Position numbers and translations under genes: made by a program. From Triatoma infestans (Eukaryota > Arthropoda > Insecta > Hemiptera > Reduviidae), in contig JAAEAF010002341.1 of the NCBI GenBank assembly GCA_011037195.1, forward strand, positions 101,727-165,726: a stretch of DNA of 64,000 nt, read 5' to 3'. Below, in pieces: positions 12,463-24,693 of the stretch. The notes beneath the pieces are model-generated. The model was not told the origin of the DNA. It made no database searches and saw only the letters and a list, made by a program, of their open reading frames with translations. Position 1 is the stretch's first letter. Every line of letters starts with the position of its first letter.

Positions 12463-13387
12463 TTCCTTCCCGTTTTACCCTTTCCCATTGGTACTCAGGG
12501 ATCTTTTTGGACCGTACCGACCCTCGCGGGTATACCGGTCCCCCGTTGCAAGCAACGGGATCGTTTAACAAGAGAAGGCTGTCACTACCAGCGGAGATGC
12601 CCTAGGGCACGCCCCCGCTTGACCCATTTAAGGGCAGGTTGAGATACGCTCAACCAGCGCGCAAAGTGGTCACATAAAGATCACACTTCACTCCCAGAAG
12701 CTAGAGAAGGCCAACTCTAGCTTGGCTCTGGTAAACCGCGCACACCCAGCTAATGCGCTACCAACTTACGGGCTGGTTCCGGGGATATTTTATATAGCGA
12801 GACTCCTCCCGCTCAACTCATGACCGCAGTCATTGGAGCTACTGTTTAAACCACGACCACTACGAATCCTACCTCAACTGCAAGCAATTGGCTCGGAAGT
12901 CGCTTGCGCCCGTAGTTCAGTGTTTCAGCTCTAACGAGCTAGCGTGACTGATCGCACGCCTGATGGTGAGTCAGTCCATCTACTAATTCCTGTCCATTGC
13001 CTGAAGAACAGGGGTGTTAGTAACCCAGGATACTTACAGGCAACCCTGCAAGGGGAAAGGATCAGGTTCGGAGCGGGTTGGGTGAGGGATTCCCCAACCT
13101 GGAGAGCCAGAGGCTGATTGTACCCCGCAGGGTGGGCGATGGAAAGTGCCACAAGCCAACGCCATTTGTTTCTAGAAGTATGCTATTTGAGATACTTCTA
13201 GATTTTTAATATCCGCACATGGGATTAGAGCATATTTATCAGTAAAAAATACGTCAATTCCTTGGATTAGAGCATATCTTATCAGTAAAGATACGTCCGT
13301 TCCTGTGCAGGGCCTCCCTTTTAGTCGCCTCCTACGACAGGCAGGGCATACCGTACGCCTATTCTAATTCCCGGGACCTACACGGGG
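12463..13387. mobile_element. 925-bp insertion with 15-bp target duplication
   Basis: ATCTACTTAGGTGCA occurs at 12448-12462 and again at 13388-13402, flanking this GC-richer insert exactly. The insert has a perfect hairpin TCTAGAAGTAT/ATACTTCTAGA at 13171-13204, a tandem pair of about 44-bp units (GGATTAGAGCATAT) at 13221-13305, and a 3' end with ACGACAGGCAGGGCATACCG. I see no convincing protein. The 15-bp duplication suggests a retrotransposed non-autonomous element. Confidence 0.7.
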
Positions 13388-13402
13388 ATCTACTTAGGTG
13401 CA

Positions 13403-13600
13403 GTGGCTTGGAAGCCAATGACCGAGAAAACAGTTTGCAAAGGCGGGCCAGACTCTACTGGATGGCACGGCGTCAAATGGCCGAGCCGCCACGGATGGGC
13501 GTTGCATGAAGTTGAAGAAGAAGAAGAAGAAGAAGCTAGACAATATAGTTGGCTGTTGGCAACAAGCACAAGGCCAAAAAAAAAAAAAAAGCTAGACAAA
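13403..13600 (+). pseudogene. Non-LTR retroelement 3' end with GAA and poly(A) tail
   Basis: This is the right half of the element split at 12462. A short coding remainder leads into a (GAA)n tract at 13513-13535 and an A run at 13576-13590. Confidence 0.6.
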
Positions 13601-13689
13601 TGACTGACTTAGAATCCCCAAACGACTCTAACTAAATAGACGGTTCAGACAATTCTCAAGACTACTAGACAGACGATCCAAACTTACAT

Positions 13690-14115
13690 TACAAAATAAA
13701 ATAAAAAAAAACTTTCCCTCCGTATTCAGTCACTTCAGTACAAATCTTTCGAGAATTTATCAACATTCATTGCTAAGTTTGCTAAATCTTACCATCCATA
13801 CTGATCTAAACATTCCTTTCATTAACGATCTAGCCAAAACTCGTTTCTCTAAATTTCCTTTCATTTACTTAACTACTAATCCCAACCATTTAATCAATCA
13901 ACTCACTTCAAACATTATTCCAGATAATCCACGCAAGCGCATGAACAAAAAAAAAAGTGACCAAGACAATGGAAGTGCCAACGCTGCATGACTTCTCCAA
14001 TCCACGCTACCATCATTTAATTTCATTTCAACAACTCTTTACTTGTTGAATTTATATATTTTTTGCTATTGTAAAAAATATCAATAAAAAGTAATAAAAT
14101 GAATAAAAAAAAACT
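13690..14115 (+). pseudogene. Jockey-type ORF2 extreme C-terminus and 3' tail
   Basis: NIPFINDLAKTRFSKF corresponds to the IPxIxDLA-like segment that ends Jockey ORF2 proteins. The ORF closes at 13991, and A/T-rich 3' sequence with AATAAAA-type signals follows to about 14115. Confidence 0.6.
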
Positions 14116-14956
14116 GAATTCTCTTTAAAAAATACTTTCACCACATGGTAAATAAATCATTTGGTTATGCATTTTTTTTTTCTTTTTTTGAACTACTAAC
14201 AACACAGCTTCAATTAATAATTTTCTTAGCTTCTACTTTTTTTGTTTTTGTTTTTTTATTTGAAAACAAAAATTTTTAAGTAGAAAATTTTTTACACCCT
14301 ACTAACATTCTGACTAATGATGGCCATATTCATCAACTTGTGAATAGAAAATAGCGGCGAGCGGCACAAAATAAAGATGAATTCATCATAGCACTGGTGT
14401 GGATAGAGATTTCCTATGTTGTATTTTTTTTTTTTTTTTTTTTACCTTAATTAAGCACGCTCTCTATATCTACCTTTATTCTGTATATTTTGAAGTTATT
14501 AATTATGATCCGCTATACTTTTCAAAATGAATAGATTTATTAAGTTATAATTTGAATATATATACCATATGTACATGTGAATGAAGCTGTATTACTATGC
14601 AACAATATTATATATGGTCGGTCAGTGAGTGATTGATTTTCATAGCAGTCTTTCTTCTGAATATTGGTGATATATGGCCGTTTCGTGCTATTGTTTTTGG
14701 CAATCTATTATTTTGATTATCTTACTATAATGTAAGACATTTTTCGCCGTAACGTACTGATTGTTTAATTTCAGAAGTTACAACGATTTATTTCTTAGAT
14801 AGGTTTTTTTACAGAATAATATGTTTCTTCAGTTTATTTGTAAATGCAATGATTTTTTTTTTAAAAGATTTGATTATTTATTTAAAAAATATTTCTTTTA
14901 TACATTGAATAGGTAGTTGTGTTCGCATTACTGGACCATATCTGTGATTATGGTGT

Positions 14957-15980
14957 TGTAATGGCAAGAGAGAGAATTAAGAGAGAATTAAGAGAGACTC
15001 TCTGGTACTCTCTGACTTAAGCAGGCTAGAGTTGGAGAACCTGTACATATGCCGGTGAGAATCTACCTAAGGATATCTATCTATCAGATTTGTAATGACG
15101 TAGCAATGTCAAAGCCTTCACAAAATATAACAAAAGGAAAGAATAATTTATAACTTGTGGCCCCACAGCCGGCCGCTGCCTTTTCAATACAAGGGTATCA
15201 AAGACAAGCACCGATAAAGCCCTGTCTATTGAACACAAGCCACCTGGTCTTTGAAAGTCGCCGATGGGCGACCAAATCTGGCCACTGACCTGAATCACTG
15301 GTCGCCGACCTAACCAAGGTCACACAAGGTCGCACGTTACTAGAGATGTCTTAGTGTGAGAACTTACACACTTGACAGTGTGTGAGTAAGACTAATATAA
15401 ACTTCGGAAGAGGGGATCATTATATCATTATATCATCATCATTATACCAGTAGCCACATTATTATATCAGTATCATTTTAAAGCAGCAGTTACACTTGAG
15501 TTCCGAGCGCGTCCCTATACGGTTTTACTTATAATTATTTTCATAGTTGTGCATATTAGTTTATTTATTATAATCATTTTAAATTATTTGTTATTTAACT
15601 CTTAAGATTATTTATTTACTTTTATCAAAGCATATTAATTGTAGTTACCATTTGGCTCATTCAAATTATTGTTAAAATATATTCTATTTTTATAAATTCA
15701 GTGTTAGTAATTCAAGCAATAACTCTCTAAACTAACTTCCGCCTAATAAATCCCTCTTCAAGACATCTAACTTCATACCTCAGGAATCACGACAATTGAT
15801 TCCACTACAGATTCAACCATATACATCGCATCGTGTCATATCTCTATTCTCACCTTTTATTTTATAAAATCATTACAATTCCAGTGCAGTTTGTGTAAAC
15901 TTATAACTATATTATAACAGTGTCTTCATATCTCGTCTAATTAATCAATCCCAATTTCTCTCCTCATCAACTCCATTATA
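14957..15980 (+). mobile_element. Solo LTR, family B (interrupted)
   Basis: Termini TGTAATGG and CCATTATA are flanked by GTGT on both sides (14953-14956 and 15981-15984). The sequence resumes after a nested family A LTR, leaving about 300 bp of B. A second B copy at 55315-55643 (minus) lacks the nested LTR and shows the uninterrupted order across the insertion point. No internal retroelement region is present. Confidence 0.8.
15091..15809 (+). mobile_element. Solo LTR, family A, nested in LTR B
   Basis: It starts TGTAATGACG and ends CCACTACA, with a 4-bp GATT duplication (15087-15090 and 15810-15813). Other family A copies are at 58618-59311 and, rearranged, at 36568-37325. Confidence 0.88.
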
Positions 15981-16239
15981 GTGTCATAGTAGGCTGGAAG
16001 AGAAAGTAATATATAATAAGTAAGTAATATAAAATAAAAAAATTATTGAATCGTCCGATTTGTGTGTGAAACCGGTATTTAATTTCCGTTTAGATTTCAC
16101 CATTGCATTGTCACGAAGTTTTCCAAATCAGCCACCAAAGTTCGGATATTATTAACACAAGACTTAAATAATAAATCACTTTTATTTGAGGCATTTTTTC
16201 CAGAGGCAAATTGATTTTTGAATGGTTCCGAGTGAACTG

Positions 16240-17195
16240 ATAAAAAAAAAAAATCTGGTGTGTGAAACACTCACACAACTTTCTCTTACTCTAGTTCTCA
16301 AAATTATAATTGACAAATTTTTTTTAGTTTGTGTACCAAATTTAATGAAATTCATGGAAAACTGAAAAAATTGTTCAGTAAAAACGCACTTCCGGTTTAC
16401 GAATTTCCTTGAAACTCGGAATTTTAGCCAACTATTTATTTCTAATTAATTTTCTTTGGATGATAGAATTGTATAATCAGAAAACGTAACCCCTGCCCCT
16501 CCCCTAAAAGTGCCTATAAATGAATTTTCCCAGAGAAATGTTTTTAATAAAAGTTGTAGATCTTTGTATGTTTAGTTTATATACGAAGTTTCAAGAAAAT
16601 CGTCGCAGCCTTTTTTGAGAAAATTGCGAAAAAGTGAAAAAATAATTTAGTAAAGCGCAAAAGTAAACGTCCGATTTTTTTCAAACTCGGAATTACTACA
16701 ACACATGTAATTCTAATTAACATTATTTAGATAACAGAATTGCCTAATAAACTGAAATAGCACCCCTTCCCCAAAAGTGCCCTTAAATGAATTTTCCCAG
16801 AGAAATATTTCAAATAAAAGTTGTAGCTCGTTGTATGTGTAGTTGATATAGCAAGTTTAAAGAAAATCGTCGGAGCCATTTTTGAGAAAAATGCAAAAAA
16901 GTAAAAAAGACAACTACTAAAGTAGTACTTTCGGTTGAGGAATTTTGACAGATAACGTACAGTCAGATCCCATGGTGATACCTAAACGAAATATTAAGTT
17001 TCAACTTTCGGTTTTTCGTTTTTGAGCTATGCACTTCACATACATACTACACACACACACACACACAGACCATTTGCTAAAAACCATTTTTTTGGACTCA
17101 GGGGTCCTCAAAACGGATATTTCCGGTGAAAACTCGATATCGAAAATTTGACACGATTACAATACTACCTCTTACTAGAAGTAAGAGAAAGTAAA
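16240..17195 (-). repeat. Repeat X, full-length copy
   Basis: This is a complete reverse-orientation copy. It opens with the TGTGTGAAACACTCACACA hairpin and AACTTTCTCTTACTC at 16258-16293 and closes at AGAAGTAAGAGAAAGTAAAA near 17178-17195. A (CA)n tract lies at 17048-17065. Confidence 0.78.
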
Positions 17196-17221
17196 AAATC
17201 ATGGCGCTACCATAAAGGACC

Positions 17222-17445
17222 AAGGCTAGCCAGTCCGAGTTTTTTTAGTGTAAGACGTGTGGTAAGCACCCTGCAGTTCCCACGCCGGTTAGTTTTGACC
17301 TTCGCTACCTAGGGCGCTACTAACTGTAGCTTCCCTTTTTTTCTAACGATGCAGGGTCAACACCGACTTTGCTCTCACGGAAATTGAACCCTGAATTCTC
17401 GCCTGAAAGGCGAGTGCGCTAGCTACTAGACCAACGCGTGAGGAC
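17222..17445 (-). repeat. tRNA-Glu-like SINE
   Basis: The minus strand carries a tRNA-like head: A-box-like TGGTCTAGTAGCTAGCGC, an anticodon arm CTCGCCTTTCAGGCGAG with TTC in the loop, and B-box-like GGTTCAATTTCC. A body of about 140 bp follows and ends in ACACTAAAAAAAC. It lacks a paired acceptor stem, so it is a SINE and not a tRNA gene. Confidence 0.7.
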
Positions 17446-17819
17446 ATGTATTGTTAAAGTTTATTAAAATCATTACTAGAATTCCCAAATCCAAATCATA
17501 TCCAAGGTTCCACTTGTTCTCTTATTTATCCGATTCTTGCCGGAGTTCCTCAAGAAAACATTCTTGCCCCCCCCCCCTACTATTGCCAATATGTAGGAAT
17601 CAGCTAGAGCTTCGGCGTTCAAATATTATCAGTTTCTTTGTAGGGAAAATAGACTAGCGGGAGTCCTTGACATCCCTGCGGATTTCGCCAACCAATCAAC
17701 ATGAACAACACTAAACACTGGCATATAGTACAGTACACAATATAAATAAGGTCTGCTGATATAATTGATGTGGGGAACTACTTGGGGTAATCCTCAGGCA
17801 AACTCTAACTCACCACCAC

Positions 17820-18270
17820 ACAACTTACTAACAATTTACAAGCGCACAAAGGTTTTTCAGGGCGCATTGGATTTGACTTTTTAGCCATGCCTTGTCACAA
17901 CATCATCAGGATGTTTTTGATAAACGTTTAATGATTGTCGAATTAGCACATTGTCATTGCACAGTGTTTGTAAAACAAGCTCAGGGTTTGCATTATGCTA
18001 GAGTCCTGATTCATCAAAAAACATCCTGATCTGAGTGAGAGTGACTAAGAAATTTCAATAAATGATTCAAGCCTGTCTTTTATCTCAGAGAAAAATTTCC
18101 TATATCAAAATACTAGTCACTGATTAAGACCAACTTTCTTGCCATTTTTTTATACACAGTCTTGAGATATAGCTCACAAGAGCCTCCATATCTTCTCTAT
18201 GTGAAACCAGCTTAGCCAAATCATCAGCTCTTTCGTTTCCTTCAATGCCACTATGACTGTTCACCCATAT
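17820..18270 (-). pseudogene. Non-LTR RNase H end and C-terminal arm
   Basis: The minus strand encodes WVNSHSGIEGNERADDLAKL, which is the RNase H WVxGHxGxxGNExAD box, followed by a degenerate tail through the 17.9-18.0 kb inverted repeat (CATCAGGATG and CATCCTGATC). Confidence 0.65.
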
Positions 18271-19402
18271 ATATATATGTGTATGTGTTTATGTTTTTTT
18301 AATATGTCTGTGTGAACAAAATAGCTCATAAACGGAAAAAAAATCATAGGATGTTCAGACTTCATGTACCAAATCCATCAGCTGGAAGGGCGACATTAAT
18401 ACGCACGTCAGTCGACAGTGTTACTAGAAAAAAAAAAGAAGAGAAAAGGCTAGTAATTTAGTCTTCTGACCGTCAAATTATTAATTTTCTAACGTCAGAT
18501 CTAAAGTATGTGAAGGTGATGAATATCATGTGCTGAGTGACAAATAAAACAACATAGTTGATTATTGTGGAATAATAACGCTGCGGTGATGCTGTCCAAT
18601 GTCATTGTCATTGTATTGTTGAAAGATCTGGCATGTAGATAGTGAAAGTAGGTAGCGCGGTAAGTAACAACATTCTGCCAACATGTTGGCTCATCTCCCA
18701 ATCTCTAACCTTCTACTACTAAACACGTTTAATTTGACTTGCAAATATCCCTCTTCTGTTATTCAGCGTGCCAGTTTATACACTATCATTGTAAACATCA
18801 AAGCTTTTCCTGTCCAATGTTTCATATGTCTTCTTAGCTGTCCTACTAGGAAAACCCCCCCCTTTCATTGAGTTAGTTTGAGAGTAGTGTATGTGGAATG
18901 TTATTCTGAGAATGTCCAGAAAGGGATACTTATTAAATTCACCCCTTTTAGAGTTATTCCTATTTTGAGGTCATCGACATTTCTTAGAACTACTTTCATC
19001 TATTCACTCAGACTTAATAAGAGTTAGTTAGTGTTGCAATTGAAAGTTATTCCACTGGAAGCCTTCAAAATTTGCAAAAATGGCGCTTGCTCCAAAACTC
19101 TGTATAGATAGAATTAATACTGAAGTATTCCTCCATATCTTACAAGAAACGACACGAGTGATGAGGAAATGTGCGTAGTAATAGCCATTCATCTTGAAAA
19201 CAAATTCTTTCTAATTGATTAGATCGACTGAGAGAAACTGATGACGACATTACAATAACATAGAACGAACTACGGTAACCTTACTTCGCAACAGAACTTC
19301 GTATCTTATTCACTTCTTTTTCTTCTGAAATATTCTCTATAATCAAATGAAATTCCCAACAAAAAAACTCCTGGAGATGAGACTTAATCTCAAATACGAT
19401 AT

Positions 19403-19747
19403 TATAATGGGATCCGAATCGTTAAAGATTCATAGGATCCGAAGAGCGGAGAAGCATATTAAAGGAATCAAAATTTAGTTAATCCCGATCTAGGCCAGAC
19501 TTGGAAGGGACAGTTCGATTCATATAAATAGAGCGAGAGCAGTATAGTTCTGGTCAGTTAACAGTCAGCAACCTTCTACTACCTGCTCATCACTCAGCCA
19601 CACAGTCTCTTTATATATCTCTGGCTACCAACTTCTGTTTTACTGTAAAGTCCTTGCAGTTTGTGTGTTCTATTCATTATACAGGGTTTAGCATATCATT
19701 TACTTTATTTCTCTAAAATCCAATCTCTCCTTCTTACATCCATTATA
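19403..19747 (+). mobile_element. Solo LTR, family E
   Basis: Termini TATAATGG and CCATTATA are perfect inverted repeats, flanked by ATAT at 19399-19402 and 19748-19751. A TATA-like CATATAAATAG lies mid-element. Length is 345 bp. Because the local flank is AT-rich, the 4-bp duplication alone is modest evidence. Confidence 0.72.
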
Positions 19748-19959
19748 ATATTAAGAAATCTGTCTCGGAAAGGTTTCGCCTTTCTACTAGAATCTTTAAC
19801 GCTTGCGTTCCATTAGGTTACTAGCCAAAAAATTGGCAGAATGTAATAGTAAATAGCCAAAAAGTGATCCTAATAGTTCAGTTATATTTCGAAAACATTT
19901 GAAAAGAATAATATTCTAAAAGGCTTTTAAAACACCTGACTGATACAAACATCACAACA

Positions 19960-20290
19960 TGGCTGACACAATTCCTCTACATTGCGCATAACTTTGAAAA
20001 AAAAAATACGGGCACAATACTTCTTGATGTAACTGCCACATTTGCCTCAGTTTGGCACTCTGGATTTCTTTACAAATTCAGAAACACAAATTCACCTGAC
20101 TATATTACTCAAATTGATAGGATACTTTTAACAAAAGGCAAGAATGTTCCAGGTCAAGACACAACTACACATACAGAGCAAATTCTTGCAGGGCAATCAT
20201 CAGTACCTATACTCTTTAATCATTACTGCTCGGACTGCAATACAGACATTAATAAAAGCATCACTGACTAATAGACATCAATTAACTTTT
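19960..20290 (+). pseudogene. Jockey-type reverse transcriptase palm fragment
   Basis: GTILLDVTATFASVWHSG is RT motif A with the catalytic Asp, and LAGQSSVPILFNHYCSD is motif B with a PQGS-like site mutated. The fragment has no catalytic YxDD and no upstream ORF. Confidence 0.75.
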
Positions 20291-20400
20291 TTATTAAAGA
20301 CTTTCAAAGATAGAAATTAAAGTTAAACTTACTTCCAAGTACTGAAAGTGGTTAATGGGGCATAAAAAGAACATTTACTTTCTAACATAAAACCATTTTT

Positions 20401-21385
20401 TACATTACATACTCCTAGTAACAGGAAGTATTGTAATCGTGTCAAATTTTCGATATCGACCGGAAATATCCGTTTTGAGGTCCTCAGAGTCCAAAAAGTG
20501 GTTTTTAGCAAATGGTCTGCGTGAGTGTGTATGTCTGTGTGTATGTATGTATGTATGTAGGTGAACAGCATAGCTCAAAAACGAAAAACCGAAGATTGTT
20601 CAAACTTGATATTCCGTTTAGGTATCACCATGGGATCTGACAGTTCGTTATCAAACTCCTCAACCGGAAGTACCACTTTACTAGTTGTTTTTTTTACTTT
20701 TTTGCGATTTTCTCAAAAATTCCAATAATTTTCTTGAAACTTGTTACTGCAAGTACACATACAAAGAGCTACAACTTTTACTTGAAACATTTCTCCGGAA
20801 AAATGCATTTAAGGGTACTTTTGGGGGAGGGGCGGGGTTACGGTGTTTCAGTTTATTAGACATTTCTGTCATCTAAATAATGTTAATTAGAATTAGATGT
20901 GTTGTAGGATGTGTTCCGAAAAAAAAATCTGATGACCGGAAGTGCGTTTACTTTACAACTTTACTAAATAATTTGTTCACTTTTTCGCGATTTTCTCAAA
21001 CATAGCTCCGACGATTTTCTTGAAACTTCTTATATAAACTACGCATGCAAAGATTTACAATTTTTATTTAAAACATGTCTCTGGGAAAATTCATTTAAGG
21101 GCACTTTAGGGGGGGGGGGATTATGTTTTTCTCTAAAGTGCTATCATAATTGATAATACAGTTCTACCATCCAAACAGAATTAATTAGAAATAAATAGAT
21201 GGCCAAAATTCCAAGTTTCAAGAAAATTAGTAAACCGGAAGTACGCTTTTACTGAACTGTTTTTTTTTTCAGTTTTGATGAATTTCATTAAATTTGGTAC
21301 ACTAGCTATAAAATTTGTCAATTATTATTTTGAGAACTGGAGTAAGAGAAAGTTGTGTGACAGTTTCACACCAGATTTTTTTATT
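20401..21385 (+). repeat. Repeat X, full-length copy
   Basis: Forward copy with the same internal 300-bp units (AAAAT-CCAATAATTTTCTTG near 20715 and AGCTCCGACGATTTTCTTG near 21004). It ends GAGTAAGAGAAAGTTGTGTG near 21360. Confidence 0.78.
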
Positions 21386-21704
21386 TTAATCTCATTATTT
21401 TGTCATTTATGTCAGGAAATATGTATACTTTAACTTATTATCAGGGATGGATAAGACGAATGATAAAGGACATTGTAATGTCAGCTGTTTATGATTGAGA
21501 CTGAAACACATTAATTTATTCTATACACATCATTTGTATTAATGAACTATGAGGAAAAGGAAGAATATCTGTAGAATAGTAGCGTTGGCTGATGTAAGTC
21601 GCTTGAAGAGCGATATGGTTAGTATTAGACTCTTTCTTGTCAGTTGATTAGCTTATGTTTAATTAACATGTTAAACAGCTAATATTTTTATGTTTAATTA
21701 ACAA

Positions 21705-22159
21705 ATAAAAAAAAAAATTGTTATTTGGCCAAAAAAGGCAGTCTTTTACCCCCTCCTACAGAAGCTATCAGCTACGAAGGTGCTTGTCGTGAAATAAAAG
21801 AAAGAGTCAACGAAGCTTTACATATATCGCGTAAGCAAAAGGCGAGCGGTAAACGATGGGATTAGACAGCCCCTGCCTAGTTGCCTGCCAAGAAAAATAG
21901 CCACAGCCAATTTCCGCCTTCTGACTGGGCACGACTATCTCCAGGTTCACCTGAATAGAATAGGAGTTGTTGACTTCCCCATATATCCCCTCTGCCTAGA
22001 GGAGCCGATGGATGCTGGACATCTAAACTCCTGCCAATCTCTGGATTTGTCCGCGATAAAATTTGTAGGCATGACATGGAGAAGAACTCCGCAATATACT
22101 TGACTGCTATATACCTGATGGCTGAAAAAGCCCTGTAAATGGCGTAAAAAAAAAAAAAA
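21705..22159 (+). mobile_element. 5'-truncated non-LTR retroelement with 13-bp target duplication
   Basis: GTTTAATTAACAA flanks it at 21692-21704 and 22160-22172. The plus strand reads LPRKIATANFRLLTGHDYLQ, VHLNRIGVVDFPIYPLC and AGHLNSC, the C-terminal knuckle of an RNase H-bearing retroelement. It ends in a poly(A) run at 22146-22159. This is a clean target-primed insertion of only the 3' end. Confidence 0.85.
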
Positions 22160-22174
22160 GTTTAATTAACAAGT

Positions 22175-23440
22175 TTCCTGATTTCCTGATGTTTCCTGTT
22201 GCTTCCTGAGGAGAAATCGATACTAGATTTTTGTCTGAGAAGTTAATAAACAAAGACGCAGGCTATCATGGAAAATATCTATGAAACAAATGAAGATCAT
22301 GCTTTCCACTTTTAAACAAACTTAAGTCGATGGAACAGTAATTGTTTCGATGGAGTAGTGGTTTGTTATAATATTATTATTACGTAATGCATCATACTAC
22401 TACATCAAAAGAGGAGAATAATGAAGGTATGACGTAGAACTGGAGGTGAAACCATCATCTTACCACTTCAATAGCCTTAGTGGGAAGGAAGTTCTATTAA
22501 TACGAAACAGAGCAGACTCGTTCCTTAGATCGATAAACATTATATTGTTTAAAACATTGTATTAACATTTTAATTATTAATATTGATATTCAATCGACCA
22601 TTCAATATGGCTTTCGATATAAGTGTAAATGTAACTGAAATATATTCTCAAGTGTGATTCAGCTTTTTGTTACCATGATGGTTTCAGCTTCGTCTATTAA
22701 ATTCTCATTCTACATTCACTTAAAAGCCAGTCAATATTGTTGTATATTGTGGTATATTTGTTGTGTAGGGTGAATAGAGGGCTATTATATCAACAAATAA
22801 ACCCCAGATTTCCCTACAATGTGCTTAACAAATATACCATCACTTTAGAATGCCTGATCCTCGCATTCCTTGCCGAAAGTACACTGCAGACATCGTAACG
22901 CAAGCTGACAATATCGTTTTTCCCCAAATTCGGATAAATAATCGTCATATTCACCAAATCATGATTTTGTAATTGTTAACAAACAAAAAATCTAATATCC
23001 ATCTCTCCTCAGGAGATGACAACAGGAAACCTGTTAATTAAACGTAAAAATATTTAAAATAATATCTGGTTTGCACACTTCCATGACATTCCATACTGCG
23101 GCTAATACAATTCGTAATATAAAATTACAAATTTTTCGTTAAACTTCTAATTATCCTCAGGCATTTGTGCTATATGGGAGGGACAGGTAGTAGTCTCCCT
23201 AGATTACACTATAGTCCAGAAGAGAGGGCTAATAATTTATTACACTATAACTAAATTAAAAGTGATAGATATTTTATCATTGTGCAGTTAAGCGCTCCAA
23301 GTTTAAAGTAAAACCTTTTTTTAACTTTAAAAAAAAAAAAAATTTAAAAAATGCAAAAACCTATACTGCAAAGTAGTAACTTCTGATTAACTGATTTTTC
23401 CCCAGACAGACTCCCTAGATATCATAATCTCCTGTTACTA
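22175..23440. other. No recognised feature
   Basis: Mostly unique-looking AT-rich DNA. GGTGAATAGAGGGC and GTCCAGAAGAGAGGGC echo short phrases elsewhere, without enough length to define a repeat. Confidence 0.45.
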
Positions 23441-23445
23441 TTATT

Positions 23446-23695
23446 TTTTTTTTATTTATTTATTTAAGGCGTCTCAACATCTGTGGTCATTTGCGCCCGG
23501 AGCCTTCTCAGTGCACTACCGGCCTCCGGACAGTGTTCTCCCGTTACAGACAACACTGTCCATCACCGGACAGTGAGCTGTAGGGGCTCCTAGGAAGAGA
23601 AAATCTAAGGGCAGCACGGCTGGATTCGAACCCGTGATCTCCGCGTTACTAGTCCAGCGCGCTACCACTGAGCTAATCCCTTCCCTTGTTACTAT
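23446..23695 (-). repeat. tRNA-derived SINE (family S1), best copy
   Basis: In sense orientation the minus strand has an A box TTAGCTCAGTGGTAGCGC, a B box GGGTTCGAATCC, a body with two overlapping inverted repeats (GACAGTG and CACTGTC pairs) and an AAAT-repeat tail at 23446-23466. Other copies are at 1709, 26036, 32949, 34936, 44533 and 55204. Confidence 0.85.
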
Positions 23696-23934
23696 TATTA
23701 TAGTGCTAAGAGATTTAGCCCAGTTAAAAAAGCAGCATTTTTTTTTTTTCTAACAACTCGATCAATTCTCATGATTTTCGGAAGAAAATCTCATAGGCAT
23801 TAATAATAATTTTAATATTTTCCTAATTATTAAAATTAGCCAAAATCTTGAAGAAATATAACTTTTCCTACGCTTACAAAAACTCCAATCCTCTAAAAAA
23901 ATACTCTTTTCTAATCTCAAAGACCCCACACCCA

Positions 23935-24295
23935 CAAGTTTATTATGACATGTTATTTATAAAATAAATTGTTTACAATGCCCTGCTACATACATAGGAC
24001 AGACTTCTCAGAATTAAAAAAGTAGACTGTATCAACATAAATATGACTGCAAAACAAAAAAAAAAAAAACAACAAACACCGAACACTAACCAAACATTGT
24101 ATACAACACAAACATGAATTTGATATGGAAAACAATAAAATTCTCTCCATTAACAATAATAATAAAAAAAAAAAGAAGAAATATATTCGAAATGATACAT
24201 ATTAAAAAAGATAAATTATCTATTAATTTTAGAACAGATACGAACAACCTATCCTTCAGTTATAACAGTCTTCTGGAATTCCCTTAACAACAAAC
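23935..24295 (+). pseudogene. Penelope-like element: GIY-YIG endonuclease C-terminus
   Basis: The frame VIYKINCLQCPATYIGQTSQ has the CxxC and YIGQT signature of the Penelope-type GIY-YIG nuclease with its zinc-binding linker. After a shift at the A run 24057-24069 it continues KHCIQHKHEFDMEN and EMIHIKKDKLSINFRTDT, also characteristic of the family. There is at least one internal stop. The reverse transcriptase portion is missing upstream. Confidence 0.8.
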
Positions 24296-24693
24296 ACAAT
24301 AAGACAAGTTTTCCCATCCCCTATCCTAGCCCTTTATAAACCTTGACACACCCAATTTCTGTAACACTTGGTGATGGTATATCACAGGTTAAACTGTAAG
24401 TTTTAAGAAATTCTAACAAGAAATTTTTGTAAGTACACTTCTTGTGTTATTTCCATATTTTACTATTATATACCTCATATTGTTTAAATTTTAATAGTTG
24501 TGATGTAGTTTATTTCTAATTTGTTCTGCAGTAATAGCAATAATTAAAAATAAATTTCAATTTGATATATATGTATGTATATATATATATCTTTTATTTA
24601 GTTTATTTATATAGTTATTTTAAAAATTTTTATTTTAAGTTTATATTTTATGTTATTTTTTTCTTTTTTTCTGATTTGTATTAAACTCTTTGT

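Noticed and set aside
12194..12571. A 125-codon minus-strand ORF
   Set aside because: It is antisense to a recognisable retroelement C-terminus and crosses an insertion boundary.
17380..17445. Sequence resembling a tRNA-Glu gene (minus strand)
   Set aside because: A and B boxes and an anticodon arm are visible, but the acceptor stem does not pair and a repeat body follows, so it is a SINE head.
23620..23690. Sequence resembling a functional tRNA gene (minus strand)
   Set aside because: It belongs to a multi-copy SINE family with a shared non-tRNA body and an AAAT tail.
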